A stretch of DNA of 64,000 bases. Origin: Basidiobolus meristosporus CBS 931.73 (Eukaryota; Basidiobolomycota; Basidiobolomycetes; Basidiobolales; Basidiobolaceae). Positions 12,672 through 24,315 of the stretch are shown piece after piece; positions within the stretch are counted from its first letter, which is position 1, and every line of letters starts with the position of its first letter. The stretch is from contig MCFE01000126.1 in assembly GCA_002104905.1 (NCBI GenBank), forward strand, positions 96,814 through 160,813, in the 5' to 3' direction. A program made the position numbers and the translations under genes. Under the pieces are notes generated by a model, which did not search any database, was not told the DNA's origin, and saw nothing but the letters and a program-made list of their open reading frames with translations.

Positions 12672-13210
12672 AGTCACTCTCTATAGCTTCACATATGAAA
12701 TGATGTCTAATATCTATGTGCTTAGTTCTAGCATGATAAGGTGGATTTTGGCCAGTTGTATACATCCACAATTATCTTGAAATAAAGTCACAGGCATTTT
12801 CTGACATAAGCCCAAATCTAAAGAAAGCTTCCTTAACCACATTGTTTCTTTTGTAGCTTCACAGGCTGCCATATATGCTGCCTCTATGGCAGAAAGTGCT
12901 CAGGTTGATTGCTTTCTTGAATTCCATGATATTGCTCCTTTACAGTAATGAAAGGTGTATCCTGTGGTGGATCTTCTGTCTTCCAAATTTTGTCCCAATC
13001 AGCATCAGAGTATCCCACAATATCCTATTCTGAGTTCTTATAAGTGAATCTTAAGCAGATATCAGCAGCACCTTTTAGGTATCTAAAAATTCACTTTACT
13101 GCTGCAATACAATCAGATCCATAGTTCTGATTATGCTGGCTCACAACTCCCACTGAATATGAGATATCTGGACATGCTCCAAGCATGATATATATCAGAC
13201 TGCTGACCAC
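12672..13210 (-). pseudogene. Copia RNase H fragment of element B
   Basis: Aligns with 6985-7510 of the nested copy (RNase H and the segment just before it) with scattered substitutions and indels. It is joined directly to a 57-bp LTR fragment at 12671, so the pol C-terminus, polypurine tract and most of the LTR are deleted. Confidence 0.7.
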
Positions 13211-13971
13211 TGCAGCTGTGGTCAATAGTTACAAACACAGAAAAGTATCTTTGCCTGTACACAAACAAACTTGGGAAAGAATCAAACATAATAAAAGATA
13301 CCTACTCATAGTATTCATCACAAGTAGTGCCTCCAAGATCATTTGGCTGTCAGCGTGGTTTCCTGGGAGTATCCTGTGGTCTGGGGTTGGAAGTTCAGGT
13401 AGCAGCAGGTAGCAGTGATCACACTAATCAACAAGTTGGTATATTGATAAAAGGAATGATAATTTATTGCTGACAGATTGCCTCCCTTGTATACTTTTCT
13501 CACTGGCAAAGTGATTACTAATCATGGTGTTCCAGAAGGTTCTTGTGGCCAAATAGAGATCTTAATGACATCAGAATGGGCTAAGAATATTCTAAGTAGG
13601 TGCAGGAAGGTTGTAAGAGGTACAGCACACCCAACCAATCAGGGATTAGTATTCTTAAACCTATGTAACATAGGGATACCATATATAATATGAAAGTGGT
13701 AGGGATGGTGATGCAGCTTGGTCATGTGTTACAGCTACTGACACAGGTACCTACGTAATAGAGAAGCACTTACATCAAGTAATCTTACATAAAGTGAGCA
13801 AACACATATGCATTAAGATAAGCAGGTGGGATAGTCAGCCAGCTTATGGGATAGCACTGATCAAGAAAGACAAATGGGATAAAACTAACATAATTGTAGT
13901 AAAAAAATAGAGTGGTAGAAAATATGGGAATGAGCACATCTGTCAGTGGGTGTCACTGTTACCCCACAACA
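13211..13971 (-). repeat. Repeat R3, copy 1 (LTR-like, about 760 bp)
   Basis: Aligns over its full length, inverted, with 20730-21488. In its own orientation it begins TGTTGTGGGGTAACAG and ends GCTGCA, so it has TG...CA termini. It carries a TATA-like tract (ATATATGGTATCC) and an AATAAA-like site followed by a conserved segment, all consistent with an LTR of an element whose coding part is absent here. No direct target duplication was found. It sits inside copia element B with loss of about 300 bp of that element. Confidence 0.6.
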
Positions 13972-14525
13972 GTGGCTATTATAAGACCATCCCCATATAG
14001 AGCTAATAGAGCTGGATTTGCTCTATCTGGCTTATAGTGTATACTATAGTCAGCATTACTCCTTTTGAAACTCAAAAATTCCAAACAAGAGTATATTATG
14101 CAATTCCAGGTTTGTGGTAATTGTTTGAGTCCATATAGACTTTTTAAGCTTGCAGACCAAATGGGAATTATCTTGGTCAACAAATCCATCAGGCTGGTCC
14201 ATTTACATATCCTCATCAGGTTCTCTACTCAAAGATGCAGTTTTTACATCCATTTGATTAATAAAAATTATATTGGGCTGCAATAGCCAATATTAATCTG
14301 ATGGAATTGAGCTTGGTTACCAGTGCAAAGGTCTCAGTAGGATCAAGCCCTTTTGTTGGAGGGTTTCCTTTGGCTGCAGGTCTTGCTTTGTATCTTACAA
14401 TTGTACCATCAGTCTTGTATTTTGTTGCTAAGATCCATCTGCATCCAATTGATTTTAGGTTGATTAGTAATTTGACCAAGTCCCAGCTTTGATTTTCCAT
14501 CAGGGCCTGGTATTCATTAGTCATT
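13972..14525 (-). pseudogene. Copia RT fragment of element B
   Basis: Encodes broken RT: MDVKTASL-like N-terminus near 14240, SLYGLKQLPQTWN at about 14130 and LLALYGDGLII near 14000. The catalytic YxDD has become YGDG here, which would by itself inactivate the polymerase. 14258-14524 holds the RT N-terminal part (WDLVKL, RYKARPAAKG). The frame is broken between the two parts. Confidence 0.75.
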
Positions 14526-14889
14526 GCAGATCTCCAAAACTTTGTCTGAGGGCTATTTAGGGCCTCTTCTACAGTCTGGGGCTTATCAATATGTACTGAC
14601 TAGGCATAGGCTAAGTTTGTAACCTCATTGATATAGTAATTTGGACTATTTCTTGTCCAATAGGATCTCCTTGCATTTGATACTGGAATGATCACTTTTG
14701 GGATATACCTGGGCACTGCTTCAAGCTGAATCATGGCTGTAGAGTCCTCTAGAGTGAAAAACCTTTGTTTTTTTGCACTGATTCAATCCTGACAATTAGT
14801 GGACTTGGGATCAGATTTTTGTCATCATCTGATGTTGTGTTTTGTGAAAATTTGCTTTTTCATCAAACCGCGCATCCCTGGACTTGATT

Positions 14890-16030
14890 AGCTATGTTAC
14901 TTTGGTATTGTAGAGTCTGTATTCTTCAATTGCATTGAAATAGCCCAAAAATATGCATTTTACACTTTCTGGCTCAAATTTTGCCTGAATTCCAGGCAGT
15001 TTCTTGGCATAAGCTGTACACCCAAATATTCTTAGATGCTTGGCACTTGGTCTGTATCCATACCATGCTTCAAATGGAGTAGAATCACAAAGTATTCTGT
15101 TATAAATCCTATTTCTACGGTGTACAACTGTGGCAACTGATTCCGCCCAAAAATCATGGGATAATATCTGATCATGGATCATAGATCTTGCCATATTATT
15201 TATTGATTTCTTTGCATGTTCTGCTACTCCATTCTGATGAGGGGAGTATGGTAAAGTAGTCTATAGCTTTATCCTGAGAATTTTGTAGAAGTGGAATGAA
15301 CGGGTTTGTGGTATATTCTCCACCATTGTCAGAGCGTATTTTCTGATTTTTTCATCAGTTTCTCTCTCTGCCATGGCTTTAAACTCCCTGAGCTTAGATA
15401 AAGCTTCTTTCTCTCTATGAAGTAGAACCATGTGTATCTTGTATTATTGTCAATAAAAGTCATCAAATATTTCATCTTGCTTAAGGTTAAATTCTGAATA
15501 GGTCCAGACAGATCTGAGTGAATTTGATCTAATTTTGTCTTAGTTTTGATTGACCCAGAACTCTTGAATGGTTGTCTGGCTTGTTTCTCATATATGCAGG
15601 CTCCACATTGCTCTAAATTAGCTGGGGGAGCAATTTTTACACTGGGAATTATCTGGACTCTGATCATTTTGCACAAATAATCAAAATTGATGTGTCCAAA
15701 TCTCCTGTACCAATGCATTGGTGTTTCTTCACTCAAGTTACTTATATTGGCTTCCAGATATGATGGCATATAAGTTAACTTAAGAAGATTCTGATCTCTG
15801 ATACCTAAAGCAATATGAGCACCATTCTGATCAGAGATCCTGCCTCCAGAATTGTCAGAGCTAAAGCTGAGTCCTTCTGCTGTTGCCTTGCTTACAGACA
15901 GTAGGTTCCTGGCAATTTCTGGTTCATAGAGTACTTCTTTGAGGGTCAGTGTATGGCTTCCCTCACTGCTTCTATGGTTTACTTGGATAGTTCCTTCTCC
16001 CACTGCATCAAGTGTTTTATTGTCACTCAT
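14890..16030 (-). pseudogene. Copia protease/integrase of element B
   Basis: 15329-16030 (233 codons) covers the protease-integrase linker and integrase N-terminus, with HWYRRFGHINFDYLCKM, CGACIYEKQARQPFK, HSDLSGPI and TFIDNNTRYTWFYF. The integrase catalytic Asp region is altered (IDNN in place of IDDY). 14892-15194 continues integrase with DQILSHDFWAESVATVVHRRN, PFEAWYGYRPSAKHLRIFG and KCIFLGY. A frameshift around 15200-15330 separates them. Confidence 0.8.
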
Positions 16031-16049
16031 GAAAACTTTCTCAATTGGA

Positions 16050-16985
16050 ATATCTTAATATTGGGTAAAAAGATACTTTTTGGTGTGTAAAGTGTTGAGA
16101 TGCTCCAGAGTCAATACATCAAATCTGCAAATCCTTATTTGTGGTCAAATTTAGTGCAAATATTAATAGCCTATCTTCAGTTGTTGCAGCATTTTCATAG
16201 TCAGGCTTTTTTTGAAGACTATCTCTCTATTTAAAGCACCAGTCTGATGTATGTCCTTTCCTTTTGCAGTAGTTGCACACCAGGTTGCTATTGCCTTGAA
16301 AAGGTCTTGGGTATCTTCTTTGTAGGTTATCATTGCTTATTAGAGCACTCTCTTCTTCCTTCATATTGGCACTTGATTTTCTTAATTTTCATCCGGGAGA
16401 CTTCTGAATATGAAATTTAAGGTCAAATCTTCAGTTCTGGACTCTAGGGCTGATACAAGGCCTGGAAACCTGTCTGTAAGGCTATCTGGGATGGCTACTA
16501 TCACATTTTCATCAGTTGCTGGTATGCCCACATATTCCATCTCATTCACCAGCAGGGTAACTCTGTCTATTAAACTTTGCATTTCTTATCCTGGCAGCAT
16601 CTCTGTAGTAAAGAATTCTTGTCTGGGCTACATTTACTTAGCAGCTGAACATGACTGGTTGATGTCTTCTAATGCCTTAGCAGTATTCTTTGCTGCTTTT
16701 GCTCTTGAGCATTGAATCAGCTACTTGTCTTTGACATTAAGGCAAATGCAGTTAAAGGCACTTTGTTCTTTCTTTTGATACTTTAAAAATTCTTCTCCCA
16801 CATTTTTAGAAGGGCATTATTCTCCCATGACACCAAAGGCCTCTTTCTTGTAGAAGCATCTTTATCCTACCTTCCACACTTGGTAGCTAAGGCCATCCAA
16901 TTTTTGAGCAAAGGGAACAGTTCCAGTAAAAGCAGTAGTCAAAACTGCAGAGAGTGACAGCTTGGGGCTCAAAGCCTTCCATAAG
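16050..16985 (-). pseudogene. Copia gag remnant of element B
   Basis: A zinc-knuckle-like region lies near 16230-16300 (CNYCKRKGHTSDW-type residues on the minus strand). 16382-16582 is a readable gag core segment (LIDRVTLLVNEMEYVG, LTDRFPGLVSALES) typical of the copia UBN2/gag-polypeptide family. Further upstream to 16980 is gag N-terminus and leader, ending at the LTR fragment. Several stops are present. Confidence 0.65.
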
Positions 16986-17000
16986 AGTCTTGGTGATAAT

Positions 17001-17687
17001 GGAAGTGTTGTATCCAAGAGAAAAGTGTAGTAAAACTCTTGAATGAGTTAGCTGGACCTATGTGACAACTAAGTGCAGAATCTTAGAATTATCATGAGGG
17101 ACATAAATATTAGCAGAGAGGTTCTGGTCTATTATTGGTCTTATATCTAGCTGAGTTGGGCTATTAAGGCGACAGAGTAGGTTTGCTATGTGGGCTAGGC
17201 TTGGTGTTCTTCAGAGTGCTAGATATGCTAAGCTTGAGTAGAAAGTAGAACAGATTTGTTGAATTCTTAATTTTGTTGAGACACACACTAAACAATAAGG
17301 TTCAGTAAACTTTATTTATACTTTTCTGATTGAGTTGCATTGGTAAGTGCCAAGAGACTGGACTAATTGAAATCTGTTGGGGTGTTCATAGGTGCATAAG
17401 ATAAATAAAAAACTGCATCATTAATCAGCTGATGTCTTGGCAACTGCTAAGTGGTTGGATAAATCTCAGATGACTAATCACTTGGAATGGCTTAGCAGAT
17501 CAGTTGAGGATGTAATGACCACATGAAAGTTGATCAGGTGTGACAGCTAAAAATAGATTCTGAGAAGTGATAAACTCAACCAGAACAGGGATTAGTTATG
17601 CTTGGGTTAGGGAAAATCAGTTAGGGTACTAGATTTTCTAACAGAGTGAAATTGGCCAAGTTTTAAACATTGATGCATAACAGGAAG
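17001..17687. repeat. Second solo LTR with 5-bp target duplication
   Basis: A 677-bp block (17006-17682) begins TGTTGTATCC and ends GCATAACA. It is flanked by the direct repeat GGAAG at 17001-17005 and 17683-17687. The flanks join to restore the interior of the 348-bp copia LTR (GGAAGTGATTGGGAG...). The block does not resemble that LTR, so it comes from a different LTR element family. It carries a TTTATTTATAC tract internally. No coding sequence. Confidence 0.8.
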
Positions 17688-17802
17688 TGATTGGGAGGAC
17701 AAGAAGATTATGTGGTTTTAACTGAAGTCCTGAACAGTCCAAATCCCATCACAGCTAATAAGAATTACCAACAAGGAAACAGCTGCTTTCATAAAACACT
17801 AA

Positions 17803-18117
17803 GAAAAAAATTGAGAAAAGGCCAGCAAAATACCATCATAGTGTCAGCTGAATTCCAAGTTTCTCAAAATTGACAACTCTCAATATCTCTGTTCTTAGCC
17901 AATGGGCAGGCAAGTAAACAAGTTCTCCAGGTGGAGACTAGGCAAACTAGAATCCATGCCAAATTTGGTAATTGGCTGCCCATTACTTCCATCAAAGATG
18001 GCATTTAATATTTTGAACCTGAAACACCAGCTCAATACCAGCAAAATACCATTAGAATACCAGCAGAATAACAGCTAAAAATCATGTGAGTTCCAAGTTT
18101 GAGATTTTTCATAGGGA
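17803..18117 (+). repeat. Dispersed repeat R2, copy 1
   Basis: About 315 bp aligning with 43736-44053. Both copies carry imprecise short direct repeats of the type 'ataccagctga/ataccagcaga' near the right end and finish at 'gagat.tttcataggg'. The same cataggg motif closes repeat R1. No coding potential. Confidence 0.65.
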
Positions 18118-18129
18118 AAAGTTGGAAAT

Positions 18130-18985
18130 GGAGCCAGCTGAGCTACACTCCAGTGAGGTAAATGAGTTTGCAGAGAAGGGCAATTTGTCTACCATAGCCT
18201 CCACATCATCATTGTTGACAAAGTGGAGACCCAACCAACAGACAAAGTAACAACTTCTAGAACTCCAAAGGTTATTATACTGCCATCAGTGGAATTTTGG
18301 AACATTAATAGGCTTACCAAGAGGTTGCAGCACTTCTTCAACAGCAGTGCTCATGAAAATATACTTGAATACTACAAGGATTTATTGCAAAGACTGGCAC
18401 ATGAAGTGCTAGACCTTGCAGTGCTGGCTGATGACCAGGATGTATGGGAACCAGTGAATTAACAGTGGCACAAAGCTGTAGGGCTCCTGCCAAAGTCATG
18501 AAAGCAGAGTGTTAGGGCTGAAATACTTATTGAGTGGTGGAATTTAACCAAGTTACTTGTTGAGTGTGAGATTGGGCATAATGTGAGTGTAGGGTATAGG
18601 GACTTGTATAGGTCAATACAATTGGCAACTGAGGTACAACTGAAGTGTCAATGGAAATAAATCAGCTTGTATGCATGAAAAGCAAGAGAAACAGTTGAGT
18701 CAGGAAGTAAGGGGTGTGAAAAAGAAGCAATTGCCAATCAATGCACACAGACTTAGGAGGTGATAGAGTGTCTGCAATCAGAAAGTGAGAAAATTGGCAG
18801 AGAACCAATCAAATGCAACTTTTGGATTGTTGTAATGACAAATTTGGACCAAGTTTGTTGTGAAATCTGGGATGAATTATTTTTTGAGTGTTTGCACAGT
18901 GTTCTGATGGGATCAATACCTCTTAGTCACTGGACTTTAATTTTGTGACAGCTTTTTGACAGGATCATTACAATAACTTTCCATA
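18130..18985 (+). repeat. Dispersed repeat R1, copy 2
   Basis: Second copy of the repeat at 575-1440. Its clearest open segment is 18223-18462 (79 codons), including WNINRLTKRLQHFFNSSAHE and EVLDLAVLADD. It follows R2 almost directly and is followed by plus-strand copia RT debris, as copy 1 is followed by copia debris. Confidence 0.65.
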
Positions 18986-18989
18986 GGGA

Positions 18990-19635
18990 GCTACTAAAAA
19001 TCAATTGAATGTCAATGGGTTAGCAAGGCAATGTACAAGGCTGATGGTATATATGAAAGATATGAAGTAAGACTAGTGACCAAAGAATACTCTGAAACCA
19101 AAGGACTGGACTACATGGAAACCTTTGCACTGGTAGCCAAGTATAATTCCAACAAGCTACTATTGGCTATCACTGCTTGATATTAGTTTTGTATTCATCA
19201 AGTGGATATAATGACAGCATTTTGAATAGGGAACTTGATGAGCACAAGTACATGAACAAACCTGATGGGTTTGTTGGCCCAGACAGTCCCCATTTGTTCT
19301 GCAAGCATGAAAGATATTTATATGATCTTAAGAAATCCAAAGAACCTGGAGCTGCAAGATAGATTCAATTAAAAGTCCATGAGTCTCCATAGATTTGCTG
19401 GTGACCTCAGTATCTACTATATGCCAGATAGTGCAAGCTCATCTTTATTAGCTCTATATGTGGGTGATCTTATTATAGCCATTCATAACTCAATAATGTT
19501 GGAAGAGACCAAATCCAGCCCATCTAAGGAGCTCAAGATGTCAAATCTAGGACCGCTTAGTTACAACTTACAGACAGAGCTCTCCATAGATAGTGGTACC
19601 CAGACCATCACTTCAAGCCAGTCCTAATGTATTCA
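18990..19635 (+). pseudogene. Degenerate copia RT fragment
   Basis: Plus-strand RT debris: KADGIYERYEVRLVTKEYSETKGLDYMETFALVAKYN near 19040-19150, ELDEHKYMNKPDGFV near 19230, LLALYVGDLIIAIHNS near 19450 and LSIDSGTQTITSSQS near 19580. The catalytic YxDD reads YVGD. Frames change several times. Confidence 0.75.
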
Positions 19636-19664
19636 AAATATATGTGTTAAATTTGTGATTGCAC

Positions 19665-19998
19665 CTATATATATTCATCAAGTCTAGTTATTAAGATTAT
19701 TGCCTACAAGACTTAGAGAATTCTGAGCAAATCCATTGTTGGGATTTAAACCAAATATTTTAACTAATACATCAGGTACCCAGGTAATGGAATTTGTCAA
19801 GGTTGGGGATTTTTAAACAACTTTGAGAATGATCATAATCTGGGTACCTGATAATTTGGTTAAAATATTCTAAGTAAATCCCTACTAGAAATTTGGTCAG
19901 GACAGAATGCTAATCAAACAATAAGATCTATATGAATAAGTTGGCATGAATATTTTGGTGACAACTTAATAATTACAACACTCCCACTTAACAAAACA
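19665..19998. repeat. Two LTR fragments in inverted head-to-head arrangement
   Basis: 19665-about 19815 is a plus-orientation LTR fragment. About 19816-19998 is a minus-orientation fragment ending TTACAACA, followed by the complement of a polypurine tract (ctcccactta). Together they form an imperfect palindrome centred near 19815. Confidence 0.65.
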
Positions 19999-22900
19999 CT
20001 CATGAACATAAATACAAATTGAGAGTGTGCAAGCTGTAATAAATGTATAAGATATAACAGTGTTACATACTGGACTAATGTACTATCAAAAGTATATGCA
20101 TTTATGTTGAACTTAATTGAACAAGAAACTTGTAATTCAGAGTGCATATCTACTTAATAGTATGCCTAAGAATCAGAATGATTTGATCAGAATACTAATC
20201 ATTAGCTTTGATCAGTTTTACAGGCTTGAATAATAATCTCAGTTTAATTGTCAGATTGTAATAATAATACATAGCCTCTGGGCTATCCAATGCTTCTTAT
20301 TTGAGCAAAGCAGATCCACTTTTGGTAAAGTTTAGGTTTTGTCATTTATGGTGGATCTGGAGTTTCCTTATTTCTGGGCAAAAGTCTAACTCTTTTAGTC
20401 AGCTCTACTGTATGTCCGTATTAGGCTCAGGGACAGTTACTTCCATCACATAGACTCTATATGAGGTAAAAGAAATGACCTATATTGGATCAAGCTAAGG
20501 TTTTGTCATTTACGCCTGATACAGATTATCTTCATTTTATGGCATTACAGCACATACAACATGGCCAAAAAAATAAAGTTTTTTTGCTCAACTCTGAGCT
20601 GGGATGGCTTGTTCCCACTTGAATCACATCTGTTTAGTGATGCAGTACCACAAAAAAGATCTAGAGTGGTCATCTTTGTCTTCCTTAAGTAGAATCAACT
20701 CTCTATGGACTGATTACTTCATTTACAGTGTAGTGGGATCACAGAGACACCCACTGACAGATGTGCTCATTCCCATATTTTCTACTTCCCTATTTCTCTA
20801 CTACACTTATTTTAGTTTTATCCCATTTGTCTTACCTGATCAGTGCTATCCCATAGGCTGGGTGACAATCACACCTGCTTACCGTATTGCATAAGTTATC
20901 CCTCACTTTATGTAAGATTACTAGCTGTAAGTGCTTCTATATTAGGCCACTACCTGCACCAGTACCCATGACACATGATCAACCCATGTCACCATCCCTA
21001 CCATTTCCATACCATATATGGTATCCCTATGTTACACAGGCTTCAGAGTACTGGTTCCTGATTGGTTGGATGTACTGTGCCTGTTAGAACCTTCTGGCAC
21101 CTACTTAGAATACTCTTAGCTCATTCTGATGTCATTAAGATTTCTATTGATCTCCAGAACCTTCTGGAACACCATGATTAGTAATCACTTAGTCAGTGAG
21201 AAAAGTATATATGGGAGGCAATCCCTCAACAATAAATCATCTTCCCTTTTATCAATATACCAACATGTTGATTAGTGTGATAACTGCTACCTGCTGCTAC
21301 CTGAACTTCCAACCCCAGACCACAGGACACTCCCAGGAAACCATGCTGACAGCCAACTGACCTTGGAGGCACTACTTGTGAAGAATACTTAGAGTAAGTA
21401 CCTATTATTATATTTCATTCTTTCCCAAGTTTGTTTGTGTACAGGCAAAGATACTTTTCTGTCTTTGTAACTATTGACCTTGGCTGCATTCTTATCAAGT
21501 CCCTGCTGGTGGAGTTTACAGTTGTTTGACTTTGGAAGCTTTAGTACATTGTCATCTCAAAGGACACTGAACCCAGCACATATTATTGTTAAGACACCAA
21601 CTAAGTTGGGGATTGTAGCTCAATAGTTTTCCCTTGACAAGCTTGTGGCTTTGTTCCCCATCACATTAGATTAGAGACAGAACCCAAGTATTCCTAGCAA
21701 GCTTTTGCCAGAGGTTATTGCACCCAGTTAACACCCCACACACAAAACACTTAAGAGGTGTTGGACATATCTCTCCCTTGGACTTATACACCATCACAAC
21801 AGTAGATTTAAAGTCCATTTGCTTCTTGATATACCCAGATTGGTATCAGAAAGTACCATAGGTTGTTTGGTAGCTATTTTTAGGGTGTTTTTACTGATTT
21901 GGATTGATACAGCTGCTTTTGTCTTATCAGAATACACTTGTAGAGTAGAAACTAGAGCTTTTCTGGAAGTGAGATTCTCCTCAACCAGAGCTTTGATTAT
22001 CCTTATTCTCCTGATAGTTATTTTCAACCTTGAGCTCAATTTGCAAGGCTAGCTGATCTTCTAGTGTCTTCAGAGTCCATAAAAATCATCTGGTTGATCC
22101 TTGCACCTTTTTCTATCAGCTCCATAGGCAGCAGACATCAAGACTTCTGCTTTAGCTAATCTGCTCAATATATACTATAATATCTGAAAGATCTTATTGA
22201 AGTTTCAAGGCTCTTCTGGGGTTTCTGGCTTAAGAGCTTTGTTTAAAAGGCTCCATGGAACATATCTGCATTCCCCAATAGTCCAAATATAGCATACATA
22301 GGCTTTGGCTCCATTAGGGAAGTACCCTAGTTTGCAGTAGCTGTATTTTCCCATTTTTCTTCTATTTCTTTTCCTGCCAATAATCCAAGGGAAAATCCTT
22401 TTGTAGGATGGTTCTGGACCTTCTTACAGGTGAGACCACAGTGTGGTTGAGCATAGAAGACCTCATGACATCATTGGTCCAGAATATTTAACTATTTGAG
22501 TGTGGTATAGTGAAAATTGGCATCCACTTAGAACAATCATAACTTCTGATAGAGTTGACCAAATTTGATCAAATAAGCTGCATTTGAAAGCTAGTTGCAT
22601 CAGTGCTTTGGTATCAGACTCTAATATATCCGCTTTTGAGTGGCAGAGCTTAGCAGTGACTTGACCAATCACAATTCTCTTGATCTGATACAAAGAATCA
22701 AATGTTACCTAGTGTTTTCTCCCACTGTAATAAGTGATACACATCTAGCAGCTATAAAGTACTGTGTTATCTTGTGTTTGACTTCTAGTTGTATACTGGC
22801 CAACTATTGCTTGGTTGTATACTCCAGTTAGGCTTGAAATTATTTGCTTCACTCTTTCTGGCTGGTGGTGGAATCTACTTAAGTTAATTTTGCTAAATTT

Positions 22901-23663
22901 GTATAATACTTTCTCCCACTGTTTTGAGACTTAAGCAGAGAGATAGCATGTCTAACAGCTCCATATTTAGCTCCTGGTACATTGGTGTCAGTATCCAAAC
23001 ACTTGATACAAATATAGCATTCCTCCATTGGACTGTGTAGCACATATCTGTACTCCAGGTGGATTAATGTGTATTATATATCATTGGGATCCTTAAAGTT
23101 CAGGGAGCTTGTTTCTGGGATCTTTTTCTATTAATTGGTAGTCCAAAATGGTGGTTAACAGCTCCAGTATTTGTGTTCTCAGCCTTATTTTGGGTGGCAA
23201 CAGATATGGTAAAATCTTCCTCTGGCAATCATTCAATAATGATCTAAGTTTTTTGTGGGAATTCAGGATAATATCCTATCTAAAAGCTTATCTAACAGTC
23301 AATTGAGGTCATATGAATACATATAGCAATATATTTCATTGTAGGTCTGGACCCTCAATTGCTGGAATTATGCAATCTTCTTCAGCAGTGGTAGAGCACC
23401 AACATATTATATATCTTGACATACTTACATGTCAGCATGATGGACTCTCCTTCATAACTAGCTTGAGTAGTTACTGAATGAGTCTTTTGATGGCAAGGCC
23501 TTCTTGTCCACAGCAATATCCTCATGAACATAGTCCTTTTAGCAGCAGTAGTCATCTTTAACTTTAGCAGAGCAATAGTGCAGAATGTCTTTCTCCAGAC
23601 TAGCAGAAAAGGATCCAAGGCAAAGTAGATACCTAGAGGACAGCAAGCTTGGGGCTTGTAGCC
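19999..23663 (-). mobile_element. Highly degenerate minus-strand LTR-element body
   Basis: The segment lies between a truncated minus-orientation 3' LTR (to 19998) and a minus-orientation 5' LTR (23664-24012). Its flanks carry the expected polypurine-tract complement (left) and a leader region next to the 5' LTR (right). Internal sequence is too decayed for me to assign gag or pol. A copy of repeat R3 sits inside at 20730-21488. Short open frames inside (up to 121 codons at 23382-23747) show no recognisable domain. Assignment rests on the flanking LTRs. Confidence 0.5.
20730..21488 (+). repeat. Repeat R3, copy 2 (LTR-like)
   Basis: Inverted partner of 13211-13971. It starts TGTAGTGGGATCACAG, ends GGCTGCA, and has the same internal TATA-like and AATAAA-like landmarks. 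The two copies are about 7 kb apart and in opposite orientation. Confidence 0.6.
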
Positions 23664-24012
23664 TGTCTCAATATTCTGAGAGGTATTGGAAGTGATGTGG
23701 AGAACTAGAGGATTTACATATTTTTCACCTGTGGATTTATTGATCAAAAGTATGGTATTTATACTTTTGATAAAGTAGAGCAGACAAACTTGTAGGGTTT
23801 GTTATGAAAGCTCCCAAGAATATGTGTGCAAAGTTTGGGGGCTCTGGGACAACTTTGAGAAAGCTCATAATCTTGGTACCTGGTAATTTGGTGAAGATAA
23901 TCTAAGTAAATCCCCACAAGAAATTTGGTCAGGACAGAATACTAGTCAAAGAATAAGATCTATGTGACTAAGTTAGCATGAATATTTAGGTGACAACTTA
24001 ATAATTACAACA
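23664..24012 (-). repeat. LTR, minus orientation
   Basis: A 349-bp LTR related to the 348-bp family but diverged. On the plus strand it reads TGTCTCAATATTCTG...ATAATTACAACA. It carries the shared 'aatatgtgtgcaaagtttggg' and 'cttggtacctgg' segments. It abuts the next LTR directly. Confidence 0.8.
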
Positions 24013-24315
24013 GCTTAGTCACTTATATCTTAGTCCACAATTCTTAAAGTGCTCTGCCCTGATTTCCTGTTGGGATTTACCAAGAACATTCACCAAGTAT
24101 TAGGTACCCAGGAGATGAAAAACCCCAATGCTGTCCAAAAAGCCCCAAGCTTTGCACTTATGCTCTTGGGTCCTTCCCAAGCATATTCTACAGGTTTGAT
24201 TTGCTAAGATCATGTAAGACCATGATTACCACTATTATATTGAATTAATCATTGAGTAAGAATCACATGATCTACTTGTCCCAATCACTTCCATCAACTT
24301 CAAAACTCCGACAAC
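24013..24315 (+). repeat. 5'-truncated LTR, plus orientation, at the edge of the gene-rich block
   Basis: Starts inside the LTR ('gcttagtcactta...') and runs to the LTR 3' end ('aaaactccgacaac'). It joins the preceding LTR head to head. Immediately after it the composition becomes clearly more GC-rich and real genes begin. Confidence 0.75.

Larger units (their letters stand above)
12615..17730 (-). mobile_element. Minus-strand copia element B with two insertions
   Basis: In element order (right to left): truncated 5' LTR around 16983-17730 split by a solo LTR, gag 16050-16980, protease/integrase 14890-16030, linker 14590-14890, RT 13972-14525, RNase H 12672-13210, and a 3' LTR fragment 12615-12671. 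An unrelated repeat (R3, 13211-13971) replaces about 300 bp of RT. Frameshifts and stops occur in every domain. It is a dead copy, but its gag to integrase half is the most complete in the window. Confidence 0.75.

Noticed and set aside
13211..13971. Target site duplication for repeat R3
   Set aside because: The flanks CCAC and GTGG are complementary rather than direct repeats, and copy 2 has no matching flanks.
17620..17660. GGGTTAGGG-like and GTTAGGG motifs
   Set aside because: Only isolated near-units, not a tandem telomeric array.
21598..21675. tRNA-like segment with an A-box-like 'tagctcaatagtt'
   Set aside because: No matching acceptor stem or good B box could be found; probably chance or a very old tRNA-derived repeat.
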